Shown here: one piece after another, positions 49,705 through 64,000 of the stretch
Layout of the letters: each line of letters opens with the position of its first letter
Numbering within the stretch: the first letter of the stretch is position 1
Source: Anisus vortex
Lineage: Eukaryota > Mollusca > Gastropoda > Planorbidae
NCBI GenBank assembly: GCA_949126835.1
Contig: OX421497.1
Location: 15,920,435-15,984,434, forward strand
Direction: 5' to 3'
DNA: 64,000 nt
Position numbers and translations under genes: made by a program
Notes under the pieces: model-generated
Seen by the model: only the letters and a program-made list of their open reading frames with translations
Database searches by the model: none
Told to the model about the DNA's origin: nothing

Positions 49705-52700
49705 TATCCGACCAGATGAACAAAAGACTTTGTTGGGCTAACAATTTCGTGTTCTACAATACTATGTACTGTATGAAGAACCCCCCATACAAACTGTTCG
49801 ACCCGATGAACTAAAGACTTTGTTGGGCTGACAATTTCGTGTTCTACAATACTATGTACTGTTTGAAGAACCCCCATACAAACTATCTGACCAGATGAAC
49901 TAAGGACTTTGTTGGGCTGACAATTTCGTGTTCTACAATACTATGTACTGTTTGAAGAACCCCCATACAAACTATCCGACCAGATGAACTAAAGACTTTG
50001 TTAGGCTGACAATTTCGTGTTCTACAATACTATGTACTGTTTGAAGAACCCCCATACAAACTATCCGACCAGATGAACTAAAGACTTTGTTGGGCTGACA
50101 ATTTCGTGTTCTACAATACTATGTATTGTTTGAAGAACCCCCATACAAATCATCCGACCAGATGAACTAAAGACTTTGTTGGGCTGACAATTTCGTGTTC
50201 TACAATACTATGTACTGTTTGAAGAACCCCCATACAAACTATCCGACCAGATGAACTAAAGACTTTGTTGGGCTGACAATTTCGTGTTCTACAATACTAT
50301 GTACTGTTTGAAGAACCCCCATACAAATCATCCGACCAGATGAACTAAAGACTTTGTTGGGCTGACAATTTCGTGTTCTACAATACTCTCTACTGTTTAA
50401 AGAAGCCCATACAAACTAACCGACCAGATGAACTAAAGACTTTGTTGGGCTGACAATTTTGTGTTCTACAATACTATGTACTGTATAAAGAACCCCCCAT
50501 ACAAATTGTCCGACCAGATGAACTAAAGAATTTGTTGGGCTGACAATTTAGTGTTCTACAATACTATGTACTGTGTGAAGAACCCCCCTTACAAACTATC
50601 CGACCAGATGAACAAATGACATTGTTGGGCTAACAATTTCGTCTTCTACAATACTATGTACTGTATGAAGAACCCCCCATACAAACTGTCCGACCAGATG
50701 AACTAAAGACTTTGTTGGGCTGACAATTTCGTGTTCTACAATACTATGTACTGTTTGAATAACCCCCATACAAACTAACTGACCAGATGAACTAAAGACT
50801 TTGTTGGGCTGACAATTTCGTGTTCTACAATACTATGTACTGTGTAAAGAACCCCCCTTACAAACTATCCGACCAGATGAACAAAAGACTTTGTTGGGCT
50901 AACAATTTCGTGTTCTACAATACTATGTACTGTTTGAAGAACCCTCCATACAAACTGTCCGACCAGATGAACTAAAGACTTTGTTGGGCTGACAATTTCG
51001 TGTTCTACAATACTATGTACTGTTTAAAGAACCCCCATACAAACTATCCGACCAGATGAACTAAGGACTTTGTTGGGCTGACAATTTCGTGTTCTACAAT
51101 ACTATGTACTGTTTGAAGAACCCCCATACAAACTATCCGACCAGATGAACTAAAGACTTTGTTAGGCTGACAATTTCGTGTTCTACAATACTATGTACTG
51201 TTTTAAGAACCCCCATACAAACTATCCGACCAGATGAACTAAAGACTTTGTTGGGCTGACAATTGCATGTTCTACAATACTATGTATTGTTTGAAGAACC
51301 CCCATACAAATCATCCGACCAGATGAACTAAAGACTTTGTTGGGCTGACAATTTCGTGTTCTACAATACTATGTACTGTTTGAAGAACCCCCATACAAAC
51401 TATCCGACCAGATGAACTAAAGACTTTGTTGGGCTGACAATTTCGTGTTCTACAATACTATGTACTGTTTGAAGAACCCCCATACAAACTATCCGACCAG
51501 ATAGACTAAAGACTTTGTTGGGCTGACAATTTTGTGTTCTACAATACTATGTACTGTTTGAAGAACCCCCATACAAACTATCTGACCAGATGAATTAAAG
51601 GCTTTGTTGGGCTGAAAATTTCGTGTTCTACAATACTATGTACTGTTTGAAGAACCCCCATACAAATCATCCGACCAGATGAACTAAAGACTTTGTTGGG
51701 CTGACAATTTCGTGTTCTACAATACTCTCTACTGTTTGAAGAAGCCGATACAAACTAACTGACCAGATGAACTAAAGACTTTGTTGGGCTGACAATTTTG
51801 TGTTCTACAATACTATGTACTGTATGAAGAATCTCATACAAACTGTCCGACCAGATGAACTAAAGAATTTGTTGGGCTGACATTTTTGTGTTCTACAATA
51901 ATATGTACTGTGTGAAGAACCCCCCTTACAAACTATCCGACCAGATGAATAAATGACATTGTTGGGCTAACAATTTCGTGTTCTACAATACTATGTACGG
52001 TATGAAGAACCCCCCATACAAACTGTCCGACCAGATGAACTAAAGACTTTGTTGGGCTGACAATTTCGTGTTCTACAATACTATGTACTGTTTGAAGAAC
52101 TCCCGATACAAACTATCCGACCAGATGAACTAAAGACTTTGTTGGGCTGACAATTTCGTGTTCTACAATACTATGTACTGTTTGAAGAACCCTCCATACA
52201 AACTTACCGACCAGATGAACTAAAGACTTTGTTGGGCTGACAATTTCGTGTTCTAAAATACTATGTACTGTTTAAAGAACCCCCATACAAACTATCCGAC
52301 CAGATGAACTAAAGACTTTGTTGGGCTGACAATTTCGTGTTCTACAATACTATGTACTGTTTAAAGAACCCCCCATACAAACTATCCGACCAGATGAACT
52401 AAAGACTTTGTTGGGCTGACAATTTCGTGTTCTACAATACTATGTACTGTTTGAAGAACCCCCCATTCAAACTTACCGACCAGATGAACTAAAGACTTTG
52501 TTGGGCTGACAATTTCGTGTTCTAAAATACTATGTACTGTTTAAAGAACCCCCATTCAAACTATCCGACCAGATGAACTAAAGACTTTGTTGGGCTGACA
52601 ATTTCGTGTTCTACAAAACTATGTACTGTTTAAAGAACCCCCCATACAAACTATCCGACCAGATGAACTAAAGACTTTGTTGGGCTGACAATTTCGTGTT

Positions 52701-55700
52701 CTACAATACTATGTACTGTATGAAGAACCCCCCATACAAACTGTCCAACCAGATGAACTAAAGAATTTGTTGGGCTGACAATTTTGTGTTCTACAATACT
52801 ATGTACTGTGAGAAGAACCCCCCTTACAAACTATCCGACCAGATGAACAAATGACATTGTTTGGCTAACAATTTCGTGCTCTACAATACTATGTACTGTA
52901 TGAAGAACCCCTCATACAAACTGTCCGACCAGATGAACTAAAGACTTTGTTGGGCTGACAATTTCGTGTTCTACAATACTATGTACTGTTTGAATAACCC
53001 CCATACAAACTATCCGACCAGATGAACTAAAGACTTTGTTGGGCTGACAATTTCGTGTTCTACAATACTATGTACTGTGTAAAGAACCCCCCTTACAAAC
53101 TATCCGAGCAGATGAACAAAAGACTTTGTTGGGCTAACAATTTCGTGTTCTACAATACTATGTACTGTATGAAGAACCCCCCATACAAACTGTTCGACCC
53201 GATGAACTAAAGACTTTGTTGGGCTGACAATTTCGTGTTCTACAATACTATGTACTGTTTGAAGAACCCCCATACAAACTATCCGACCAGATGAACTAAG
53301 GACTTTGTTGGGCTGACAATTTCGTGTTCTACAATACTATGTACTGTTTGAAGAACCCCCATACAAACTATCCGACCAGATGAACTAAGGACTTTGTTAG
53401 GCTGACAATTTCGTGTTCTACAATACTATGTACTGTTTGAAGAACCCCCATACAAACTATCCGACCAGATGAACTAAAGACTTTGTTGGGCTGACAATTT
53501 CGTGTTCTACAATACTATGTATTGTTTGAAGAACCCCCATACAAATCATCCGACCAGATGAACTAAAGACTTTGTTGGGCTGACAATTTCGTGTTCTACA
53601 ATACTATGTACTGTTTGAAGAACCCCCATACAAACTATCCGACCAGATGAACTAAAGACTTTGTTTGGCTGACAATTTCGTGTTCTACAATACTATGTAC
53701 TGTTTGAAGAACCCCCATACAAATCATCCGACCAGATGAACTAAAGACTTTGTTGGGCTGACAATTTCGTGTTCTACAATACTCTCTACTGTTTAAAGAA
53801 GCCCATACAAACTAACCGACCAGATGAACTAAAGACTTTGTTGGGCTGACAATTTTGTGTTATACATTACTATGTACTGTATAAAGAACCCCCCATACAA
53901 ACTGTCCGACCAGATGAACTAAAGAATTTGTTGGGCTGACAATTTTGTGTTCTACAATACTATGTACTGTGTGAAGAACCCCCCTTACAAACTATCCGAC
54001 CAGATGAACAAATGACATTGTTGGGCTAACAATTTCGTCTTCTACAATACTATGTACTGTATGAAGAACCCCCCATACAAACTGTCCGACCAGATGAACT
54101 AAAGACTTTGTTGGGCTGACAATTTCGTGTTCTACAATACTATGTACTGTTTGAATAACCCCCATACAAACTAACCGACCAGATGAACTAAAGACTTTGT
54201 TGGGCTGACAATTTCGTGTTCTACAATACTATGTACTGTGTAAAGAACCCCCCTTACAAACTATCCGACCAGATGAACAAAAGACTTTGTTGGGCTAACA
54301 ATTTCGTGTTCTACAATACTATGTACTGTATGAAGAACCCCCCATACAAACTGTCCGACCAGATGAACTAAAGACTTTGTTGGGCTGACAATTTCGTGTT
54401 CTACAATACTATGTACTGTTTAAAGAACCCCCATACAAACTATCCGACCAGATGAACTAAGGACTTTGTTGGGCTGACAATTTCGTGTTCTACAATACTA
54501 TGTACTGTTTGAAGAACCCCCATACAAACTATCCGACCAGATGAACTAAAGACTTTGTTAGGCTGACAATTTCGTGTTCTACAATACTATGTACTGTTTG
54601 AAGAACCCCCATACAAACTATCCGACCAGATGAACTAAAGACTTTGTTGGGCTGACAATTTCATGTTCTACAATACTATGTATTGTTTGAAGAACCCCCA
54701 TACAAATCATCCGACCAGATGAACTAAAGACTTTGTTGGGCTGACAATTTCGTGTTCTACAATACTATGTACTGTTTGAAGAACCCCCATACAAACTATC
54801 CGACCAGATGAACTAAAGACTTTGTTGGGCTGACAATTTCGTGTTCTACAATACTATGTACTGTTTGAAGAACCCCCATACAAACTATCCGACCAGATAG
54901 ACTAAAGACTTTGTTGGGCTGACAATTTCGTGTTCTACAATACTCTCTACTGTTTGAAGAAGCCGATACAAACTAACTGACCAGATGAACTAAAGACTTT
55001 GTTGGGCTGACAATTTTGTGTTCTACAATACTATGTACTGTATGAAGAATCCCCATACAAACTGTCCGACCAGATGAACTAAAGAATTTGTTGGGCTGAC
55101 ATTTTTGTGTTCTACAATAATATGTACTGTGTGAAGAACCCCCCTTACAAACTATCCGACCAGATGAACAATAGACATTGTTGGGCTAACAATTTCGTGT
55201 TCTACAATACTATGTACGGTATGAAGAACCCCCCATACAAACTGTCCGACCAGATGAACTAAAGACTTTGTTGGGCTGACAATTTCGTGTTCTACAATAC
55301 TATGTACTGTTTGAAGAACTCCCGATACAAACTATCCGACCAGATGAACTAAAGACTTTGTTGGGCTGACAATTTCGTGTTCTACAATACTATGTACTGT
55401 TTGAAGAACCCCCCATACAAACTTACCGACCAGATGAACTAAAGACTTTGTTGGGCTGACAATTTCGTGTTCTAAAATACTATGTACTGTTTAAAGAACC
55501 CCCATACAAACTATCCGACCAGATGAACTAAAGACTTTGTTGGGCTGACAATTTCGTGTTCTACAATACTATGTACTGTTTAAAGAACCCCCCATACAAA
55601 CTATCCGACCAGATGAACTAAAGACTTTGTTGGGCTGACAATTTCGTGTTCTACAATACTATGTACTGTTTGAAGAACCCCCCATACAAACTTACCGACC

Positions 55701-58700
55701 AGATGAACTAAAGACTTTGTTGGGCTGACAATTTCGTGTTCTAAAATACTATGTACTGTTTAAAGAACCCCTATTCAAACTATCCGACCAGATGAACTAA
55801 AGACTTTGTTGGGCTGACAATTTCGTGTTCTACAAAACTATGTACTGTTTAAAGAACCTCCCATAAAAACTATCCGACCAGATGAACTAAAGACTTTGTT
55901 GGGCTGACAATTTCGTGTTCTACAATACTATGTACTGTATGAAGAACCCCTCATACAAACTGTCCGACCAGATGAACTAAAGACTTTGTTGGGCTGACAA
56001 TTTCGTGTTCTTCAATACTATGTACTGTTTGAAAAAACCCCCATACAAACTATCCGACCAGATGAACTAAAGACTTTGTTGGGCTGACAATTTCGTGTTC
56101 TACAATACTATGTACTGTTTGAAGAACCCCCCATACAAACTATCCGACCAGATGAACTAAAGACTTTGTTGGGCTGACAATTTCGTGTTCTACAATACTA
56201 TGTACTGTTTGAAGAACCCCCATACAAACTATCCGACCAGATGAACTAAAGAATTTGTTGGGCTGACAATTTCATGTTCTACAATACTATCTATTGTTTG
56301 AAGAACCCCCATACAAACTATCCGACCAGATGAACTAAAGAATTTTTTGGGCTGACAATTTCATGTTCTACAATACTATCTATTGTTTGAAGAACACCCA
56401 TAAAAACTATCCGACCAGATGAACTAAAGAATTTGTTGGGCTGACAATTTCATGTTCTACAATACTATGTACTGTTTGAAGATTCCCCATACAAACTATC
56501 CGACCAGATGAACTAAATACTTTGTTGGGCTGACAATTTCGTGTTCTACAATACTATGTACTGTTTGAAAAAAACCCCATACAAACTATTCGACCAGATG
56601 AACTAAAGACTTTGTTGGGCTGACAATTTCGTGTTCTACAATACTATGTACTGTTTGAAGAACCCCCATACAAACTATCCGACCAGATGAACTAAAGAAT
56701 TTGTTGGGCTGACAATTTCATGTTCTACAATACTATCTATTGTTTGAAGAACCCCCATACAAACTATCCGACCAGATGAACTAAAGACTTTGTTGGGCTG
56801 ACAATTTCATGATCTACAAGACTATGTACTGTTTGAAGAACCCCCATACAAACTATCCGACCAGATGAACTAAAGACTTTGTTGGGCTGACAATTTCGTG
56901 TTCTACAATACTATGTACTGTTTGAAGAACCCCCATACAAACTATCTGACCAGATGAACTAAAGACTTTGTTGGGCTGACAATTTCGTGTTCTACAATAC
57001 TATGTACTGTTTGAAGAACCCCCATACAAATCTTCCGACCAGATGAACTAAAGACTTTGTTGGGCTGACAATTTTGTGTTCTACAATACTATGTACTGTA
57101 TGAAGAATCCCCATACAAACTGTCCGACCAGATGAACTAAAGAATTTGTTGGGCTGACATTTTTGTGTTCTACAATAATATGTACTGTGTGAAGAACCCC
57201 CCTTACAAACTATCCGACCAGATGAACAAATGACATTGTTGGGCTAACAATTTCGTGTTCTACAATACTATGTACGGTATGAAGAACCCCCCATACAAAC
57301 TGTCCGACCAGATGAACTAAAGACTTTGTTGGGCTGACAATTTCGTGTTCTACAATACTATGTACTGTTTGAAGAACCCCCCATACAAACTTACCGACCA
57401 GATGAACTAAAGACTTTGTTGGGCTGACAATTTCGTGTTCTAAAATACTATGTACTGTTTAAAGAACCCCCATACAAACTATCCGACCAGATGAACTAAA
57501 GACTTTGTTGGGCTGACAATTTCGTGTTCTACAATACTATGTACTGTTTAAAGAACCCCCCATACAAACTATCCGACCAGATGAACTAAAGACTTTGTTG
57601 GGCTGACAATTTCGTGTTCTACAATACTATGTACTGTTTGAAGAACCCCCCATACAAACTTACCGACCAGATGAACTAAAGACTTTGTTGGGCTGACAAT
57701 TTCGTGTTCTAAAATACTATGTACTGTTTAAAGAACCCCCATACAAACTATCCGACCAGATGAACTAAAGACTTTGTTGGGCTGACAATTTCGTGTTCTA
57801 CAAAACTATGTACTGTTTTAAGAACCCCCCATACAAACTATCCGACCAGATGAACTAAAGACTTTGTTGGGCTGACAATTTCGTGTTCTACAGTACTATG
57901 TACTGTTTGAAGAACCCCCATACAAACTATCCGACCAGATGAACTAAAGAATTTGTTGTGCTGACAATTTCATGTTCTACAATACTATGTATTGTTTGAA
58001 GAACCCCCATACAAACTATCCGACCAGATGAACTAAAGAATTTGTTAGGCTGACAATTTCATGTTTTACAATACTATGTACTGTTTGAAGATTCCCCATA
58101 CAAACTATCCGACCAGATGAACTAAATACTTTGTTGGGCTGACAATTTCGTGTTCTACAATACTATGTACTGTTTGAAAAACCCCCCATACAAACTATCT
58201 GACCAGATGAACTAAAGACTTTGTTGGGCTGACAATTTCGTGTTCTACAATACTATGTACTGTTTGAAGAACCCCCCATACAAACTATCCGACCAGATGA
58301 ACTAAAGACTTTGTTGGGCTGACAATTTCGTGTTCTACAATACTATGTACTGTTTGAAGAACCCCCATACAAACTATCCGACCAGATGAACTAAAGAATT
58401 TGGTGGGCTGACAATTTCATGTTCTACAATACTATCTATTGTTTGAAGAACCCCCATACAAACTATCCGAACAGATGAACTAAAGAATTTGTTGGGCTGA
58501 CAATTTCATGTTCTACAATACTATCTATTGTTTGAAGAACACCCATAAAAACTATCCGACCAGATGAACTAAAGAATTTGTTGGGCTGACAATTTCATGT
58601 TCTACAATACTATGTACTGTTTGAAGATTCCCCATACAAACTATCCGACCAGATGAACTAAATACTTTGTTGGGCTGACAATTTCGTGTTCTACAATACT

Positions 58701-61700
58701 ATGTACTGTTTGAAGAACCCCCATACAAATCTTCCGACCAGATGAACTAAAGACTTTGTTGGGCTGACAATTTTGTGTTCTACAATACTATGTACTGTAT
58801 GAAGAATCCCCATACAAACTGTCCGACCAGATGAACTAAAGAATTTGTTGGGCTGACATTTTTGTGTTCTACAATAATATGTACTGTGTGAAGAACCCCC
58901 CTTACAAACTATCCGACCAGATGAACAAATGACATTGTTGGGCTAACAATTTCGTGTTCTACAATACTATGTACGGTATGAAGAACCCCCCATACAAACT
59001 GTCCGACCAGATGAACTAAAGACTTTGTTGGGCTGACAATTTCGTGTTCTACAATACTATGTACTGTTTGAAGAACCCCCCATACAAACTTACCGACCAG
59101 ATGAACTAAAGACTTTGTTGGGCTGACAATTTCGTGTTCTAAAATACTATGTACTGTTTAAAGAACCCCCATACAAACTATCCGACCAGATGAACTAAAG
59201 ACTTTGTTGGGCTGACAATTTCGTGTTCTACAATACTATGTACTGTTTAAAGAACCCCCCATACAAACTATCCGACCAGATGAACTAAAGACTTTGTTGG
59301 GCTGACAATTTCGTGTTCTACAATACTATGTACTGTTTGAAGAACCCCCCATACAAACTTACCGACCAGATGAACTAAAGACTTTGTTGGGCTGACAATT
59401 TCGTGTTCTAAAATACTATGTACTGTTTAAAGAACCCCCATACAAACTATCCGACCAGATGAACTAAAGACTTTGTTGGGCTGACAATTTCGTGTTCTAC
59501 AAAACTATGTACTGTTTAAAGAACCCCCCATACAAACTATCCGACCAGATGAACTAAAGAATTTGTTAGGCTGACAATTTCATGTTTTACAATACTATGT
59601 ACTGTTTGAAGATTCCCCATACAAACTATCCGACCAGATGAACTAAATACTTTGTTGGGCTGACAATTTCGTGTTCTACAATATTATGTACTGTTTGAAA
59701 AACCCCCCATACAAACTATCTGACCAGATGAACTAAAGACTTTGTTGGGCTGACAATTTCGTGTTCTACAATACTATGTACTGTTTGAAGAACCCCCCAT
59801 ACAAACTATCCGACCAGATGAACTAAAGACTTTGTTGGGCTGACAATTTCGTGTTCTACAATACTATGTACTGTTTGAAGAACCCCCATACAAACTATCC
59901 GACCAGATGAACTAAATACTTTGTTGGGCTGACAATTTCGTGTTCTACAATACTATGTACTGTTTGAAAAACCCCCCATACAAACTATCTGACCAGATGA
60001 ACTAAAGACTTTGTTGGGCTGACAATTTCGTGTTCTACAATACTATGTACTGTTTGAAGAACCCCCCATACAAACTATCCGACCAGATGAACTAAAGACT
60101 TTGTTGGGCTGACAATTTCGTGTTCTACAATACTATGTACTGTTTGAAGAACCCCCATACAAACTATCCGACCAGATGAACTAAAGAATTTGGTGGGCTG
60201 ACAATTTCATGTTCTACAATACTATCTATTGTTTGAAAAACCCCCCATACAAACTATCTGACCAGATGAACTAAAGACTTTGTTGGGCTGACAATTTCGT
60301 GTTCTACAATACTATGTACTGTTTGAAGAACCCCCCATACAAACTATCCGACCAGATGAACTAAAGACTTTGTTGGGCTGACAATTTCGTGTTCTACAAT
60401 ACTATGTACTGTTTGAAGAACCCCCATACAAACTATCCGACCAGATGAACTAAAGAATTTGGTGGGCTGACAATTTCATGTTCTACAATACTATCTATTG
60501 TTTGAAGAACCCCCATACAAACTATCCGAACAGATGAACTAAAGAATTTGTTGGGCTGACAATTTCATGTTCTACAATACTATCTATTGTTTGAAGAACA
60601 CCCATAAAAACTATCCGACCAGATGAACTAAAGAATTTGTTGGGCTGACAATTTCATGTTCTACAATACTATGTACTGTTTGAAGATTCCCCATACAAAC
60701 TATCCGACCAGATGAACTAAATACTTTGTTGGGCTGACAATTTCGTGTTCTACAATACTATGTACTGTTTGAAGAACCCCCATACAAATCTTCCGACCAG
60801 ATGAACTAAAGACTTTGTTGGGCTGACAATTTTGTGTTCTACAATACTATGTACTGTATGAAGAATCCCCATACAAACTGTCCGACCAGATGAACTAAAG
60901 AATTTGTTGGGCTGACATTTTTGTGTTCTACAATAATATGTACTGTGTGAAGAACCCCCCTTACAAACTATCCGACCAGATGAACAAATGACATTGTTGG
61001 GCTAACAATTTCGTGTTCTACAATACTATGTACGGTATGAAGAACCCCCCATACAAACTGTCCGACCAGATGAACTAAAGACTTTGTTGGGCTGACAATT
61101 TCGTGTTCTACAATACTATGTACTGTTTGAAGAACCCCCCATACAAACTTACCGACCAGATGAACTAAAGACTTTGTTGGGCTGACAATTTCGTGTTCTA
61201 AAATACTATGTACTGTTTAAAGAACCCCCATACAAACTATCCGACCAGATGAACTAAAGACTTTGTTGGGCTGACAATTTTGTGTTCTACAATACTATGT
61301 ACTGTTTAAAGAACCCCCCATACAAACTATCCGACCAGATGAACTAAAGACTTTGTTGGGCTGACAATTTCGTGTTCTACAATACTATGTACTGTTTGAA
61401 GAACCCCCCATACAAACTTACCGACCAGATGAACTAAAGACTTTGTTGGGCTGACAATTTCGTGTTCTAAAATACTATGTACTGTTTAAAGAACCCCCAT
61501 ACAAACTATCCGACCAGATGAACTAAAGACTTTGTTGGGCTGACAATTTCGTGTTCTACAAAACTATGTACTGTTTAAAGAACCCCCCATACAAACTATC
61601 CGACCAGATGAACTAAAGACTTTGTTGGGCTGACAATTTCGTGTTCTACAGTACTATGTACTGTTTGAAGAACCCCCATACAAACTATCCGACCAGATGA

Positions 61701-64000
61701 ACTAAAGAATTTGTTGTGCTGACAATTTCATGTTCTACAATACTATGTATTGTTTGAAGAACCCCCATACAAACTATCCGACCAGATGAACTAAAGAATT
61801 TGTTAGGCTGACAATTTCATGTTTTACAATACTATGTACTGTTTGAAGATTCCCCATACAAACTATCCGACCAGATGAACTAAATACTTTGTTGGGCTGA
61901 CAATTTCGTGTTCTACAATACTATGTACTGTTTGAAAAACCCCCCATACAAACTATCTGACCAGATGAACTAAAGACTTTGTTGGGCTGACAATTTCGTG
62001 TTCTACAATACTATGTACTGTTTGAAGAACCCCCCATACAAACTATCCGACCAGATGAACTAAAGACTTTGTTGGGCTGACAATTTCGTGTTCTACAATA
62101 CTATGTACTGTTTGAAGAACCCCCATACAAACTATCCGACCAGATGAACTAAAGAATTTGGTGGGCTGACAATTTCATGTTCTACAATACTATCTATTGT
62201 TTGAAGAACCCCCATACAAACTATCCGAACAGATGAACTAAAGAATTTGTTGGGCTGACAATTTCATGTTCTACAATACTATCTATTGTTTGAAGAACAC
62301 CCATAAAAACTATCCGACCAGATGAACTAAAGAATTTGTTGGGCTGACAATTTCATGTTCTACAATACTATGTACTGTTTGAAGATTCCCCATACAAACT
62401 ATCCGACCAGATGAACTAAATACTTTGTTGGGCTGACAATTTCGTGTTCTACAATACTATGTACTGTTTGAAAAAACCCCCATACAAACTATCCGACCAG
62501 ATGAACTAAAGACTTTGTTGGGCTGACAATTTCGTGTTCTACAATACTATGTACTGTTTTAAGAACTCCCATACAAACTATCCGACCAGATGAACTAAAG
62601 AATTTGTTGGGCTGACAATTTCATGTTCTACAATACTATCTATTGTTTGAAGAACCCCCATACAAACTATCCGACCAGATGAACTAAAGACTTTGTTGGG
62701 CTGACAATTTCATGATCTACAAGACTATGTACTGTTTGAAGAACCCCCATACAAACTATCCGACCAGATGAACTAAAGACTTTGTTGGGCTGACAATTTC
62801 GTGTTCTACAATACTATGTACTGTTTGAAGAACCCCCATACAAACTATCTGACCAGATGAACTAAAGACTTTGTTGGGCTGACAATTTCGTGTTCTACAA
62901 TACTATGTACTGTTTGAAGAACCCCCATACAAATCTTCCGACCAGATGAACTAAAGACTTTGTTGGGCTGACAATTTCGTGTTCTACAATACTATGTACT
63001 GTTTGAAGAACCCCCATACAAACTATCCGACCAGTTGAACTAAAGACTTTGTTGGGCTGACAATTTCGTGTTCTACAATACTATGTACTGTTTGAAGAAC
63101 CCCTATACAAACTATCCGACCAGATGAACTAAAGACTTTGTTGGGCTGACAATTTCGTGTTCTACAATACTATGTACTGTTTGAAGAACCCCCATACAAA
63201 CTATCCGACCAGATGAATTAAAGACTTTGTTGGGCTGTAAATTTCGTGTTCTACAATACTATGTACTGTTTGAAGAACCCCCATACAAATCATCCGACCA
63301 GATGAACTAAAGACTTTGTTGGGCTGACAATTTCGTGTTCTACAATACTCTCTAATGTTTAAAGAAGCCCATAAAAACTAACCGACCAGATGAACTAAAG
63401 ACTTTGTTGGGCTGACAATTTTGTGTTCTACAATACTATGTACTGTATGAAGAACCCCCCATACAAACTGTCCGACCAGATGAACTAAAGAATTTGTTGG
63501 GCTGACAATTTTGTGTTCTACAATACTATGTACTGTGTGAAGAACCCCCCTTACAAACTATCCGACCAGATGAACAAATGACATTGTTGGGCTAACAATT
63601 TTGTGTTCTACAATACTATGTACTGTATGAAGAACCCCCCATACAAACTGTCCGACCAGATGAACTAAAGACTTTGTTGGGCTGACAATTTCGTGTTCTA
63701 CAATACTATGTACTGTTTGAAGAACCCCCATACAACTTATCCGACCAGATGAACTAAAGACTTTGTTGGGCTGACAATTTCGTGTTCTACAATACTATGT
63801 ACTGTGTAAAGAACCCCCCTTACAAACTATCCGACCAGATGAACAAAAGACTTCGTTGGGCTAACAATTTCGTGTTCTACAATACTATGTACTGTATGAA
63901 GAACCCCCCATACAAACTGTCCGACCAGATGAACTAAAGACTTTGTTGGGCTGACAATTTCGTGTTCTACAATACTATGTACTGTTTGAAGAACCTTCAT

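Larger units (their letters stand above)
23672..64000. repeat. Giant 89/90-bp satellite array, about 450 units, runs off the window
   Basis: An uninterrupted head-to-tail array. The period is 89 bp (for example TGTTTGAAG to the next TGTTTAAAG, 23952 to 24041). A sixth C in the AACCCCCAT run makes 90-bp units. Landmarks per unit are TACTATGTACTGTTTGAAGA, ACCCCCATACAAACTATCCG, ACCAGATGAACTAAAGACTT and TGTTGGGCTGACAATTTCGT. Most units differ at only a few positions. The commonest variants are TTTCATGTT versus TTTCGTGTT, CTATCTATTG versus CTATGTACTG, AAAGAATTTG versus AAAGACTTTG, and CTTACAAAC. No foreign insertion was seen in 40 kb. Sixty-codon open frames at 38177-38359 and 44607-44789 are identical translations of the array, not genes. 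Confidence 0.97.

Noticed and set aside
23672..64000. CRISPR-like regular repeat array
   Set aside because: The units are contiguous with no unique spacers between constant repeats, the genome is eukaryotic, and no cas-like gene is present. It is a satellite.

Overview
The window looks like animal nuclear DNA, most likely from a mollusc, perhaps a gastropod. The evidence is GT-AG introns, I-clade and L2/CR1-type LINEs, hAT-type MITEs and very large minisatellites. No bacterial or viral gene organisation is visible. The clade assignment is inference.

The central result is a previously fragmented gene on the minus strand. I read nine exons: 22586-22845, 21386-21627, 19387-19562, 14739-14943, 14331-14471, 10100-10282, 6338-6429, 5728-5903 and 1-121 (partial). 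Every junction is GT-AG, and the phases run 1,0,2,0,0,0,2,1 without conflict. They give about 532 in-frame codons with no stop. The product has a charged, alanine-rich helical/coiled-coil N-terminal part, then ZU5-type beta-domain sequence and the start of a UPA-like segment. This suggests a ZU5-UPA (possibly death-domain) adaptor of the PIDD/DTHD1/UNC5/ankyrin kind. Both ends lie outside the window: exon 1 begins with the last base of a split codon, and exon 9 runs off position 1.

The introns hold almost everything else. Intron 8 carries an almost complete but dead I-clade (Nimbus-like) LINE (642-5120), with target-site duplications, an endonuclease deletion and a mutated RT active site. Introns 6 and 5 carry two copies of one hAT-type MITE (6497-10011 and 10345-13102) that flank exon 6 within 63-89 bp. 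The first copy is a nest of further insertions. The second has expanded one internal 53-bp unit into 20 copies. Intron 3 has a 29/23-bp minisatellite split by a minus-strand L2/CR1-like LINE fragment. Intron 2 has a 33-bp minisatellite. Intron 1 has a hAT-like terminal fragment.

From about 23672 to the window end (over 40 kb) the sequence is one continuous satellite of 89/90-bp units, about 450 copies. It has kilobase-scale higher-order duplications and an imperfect 9-bp hairpin in almost every unit. It lies upstream of exon 1, so it is either intronic in the same gene or borders it.
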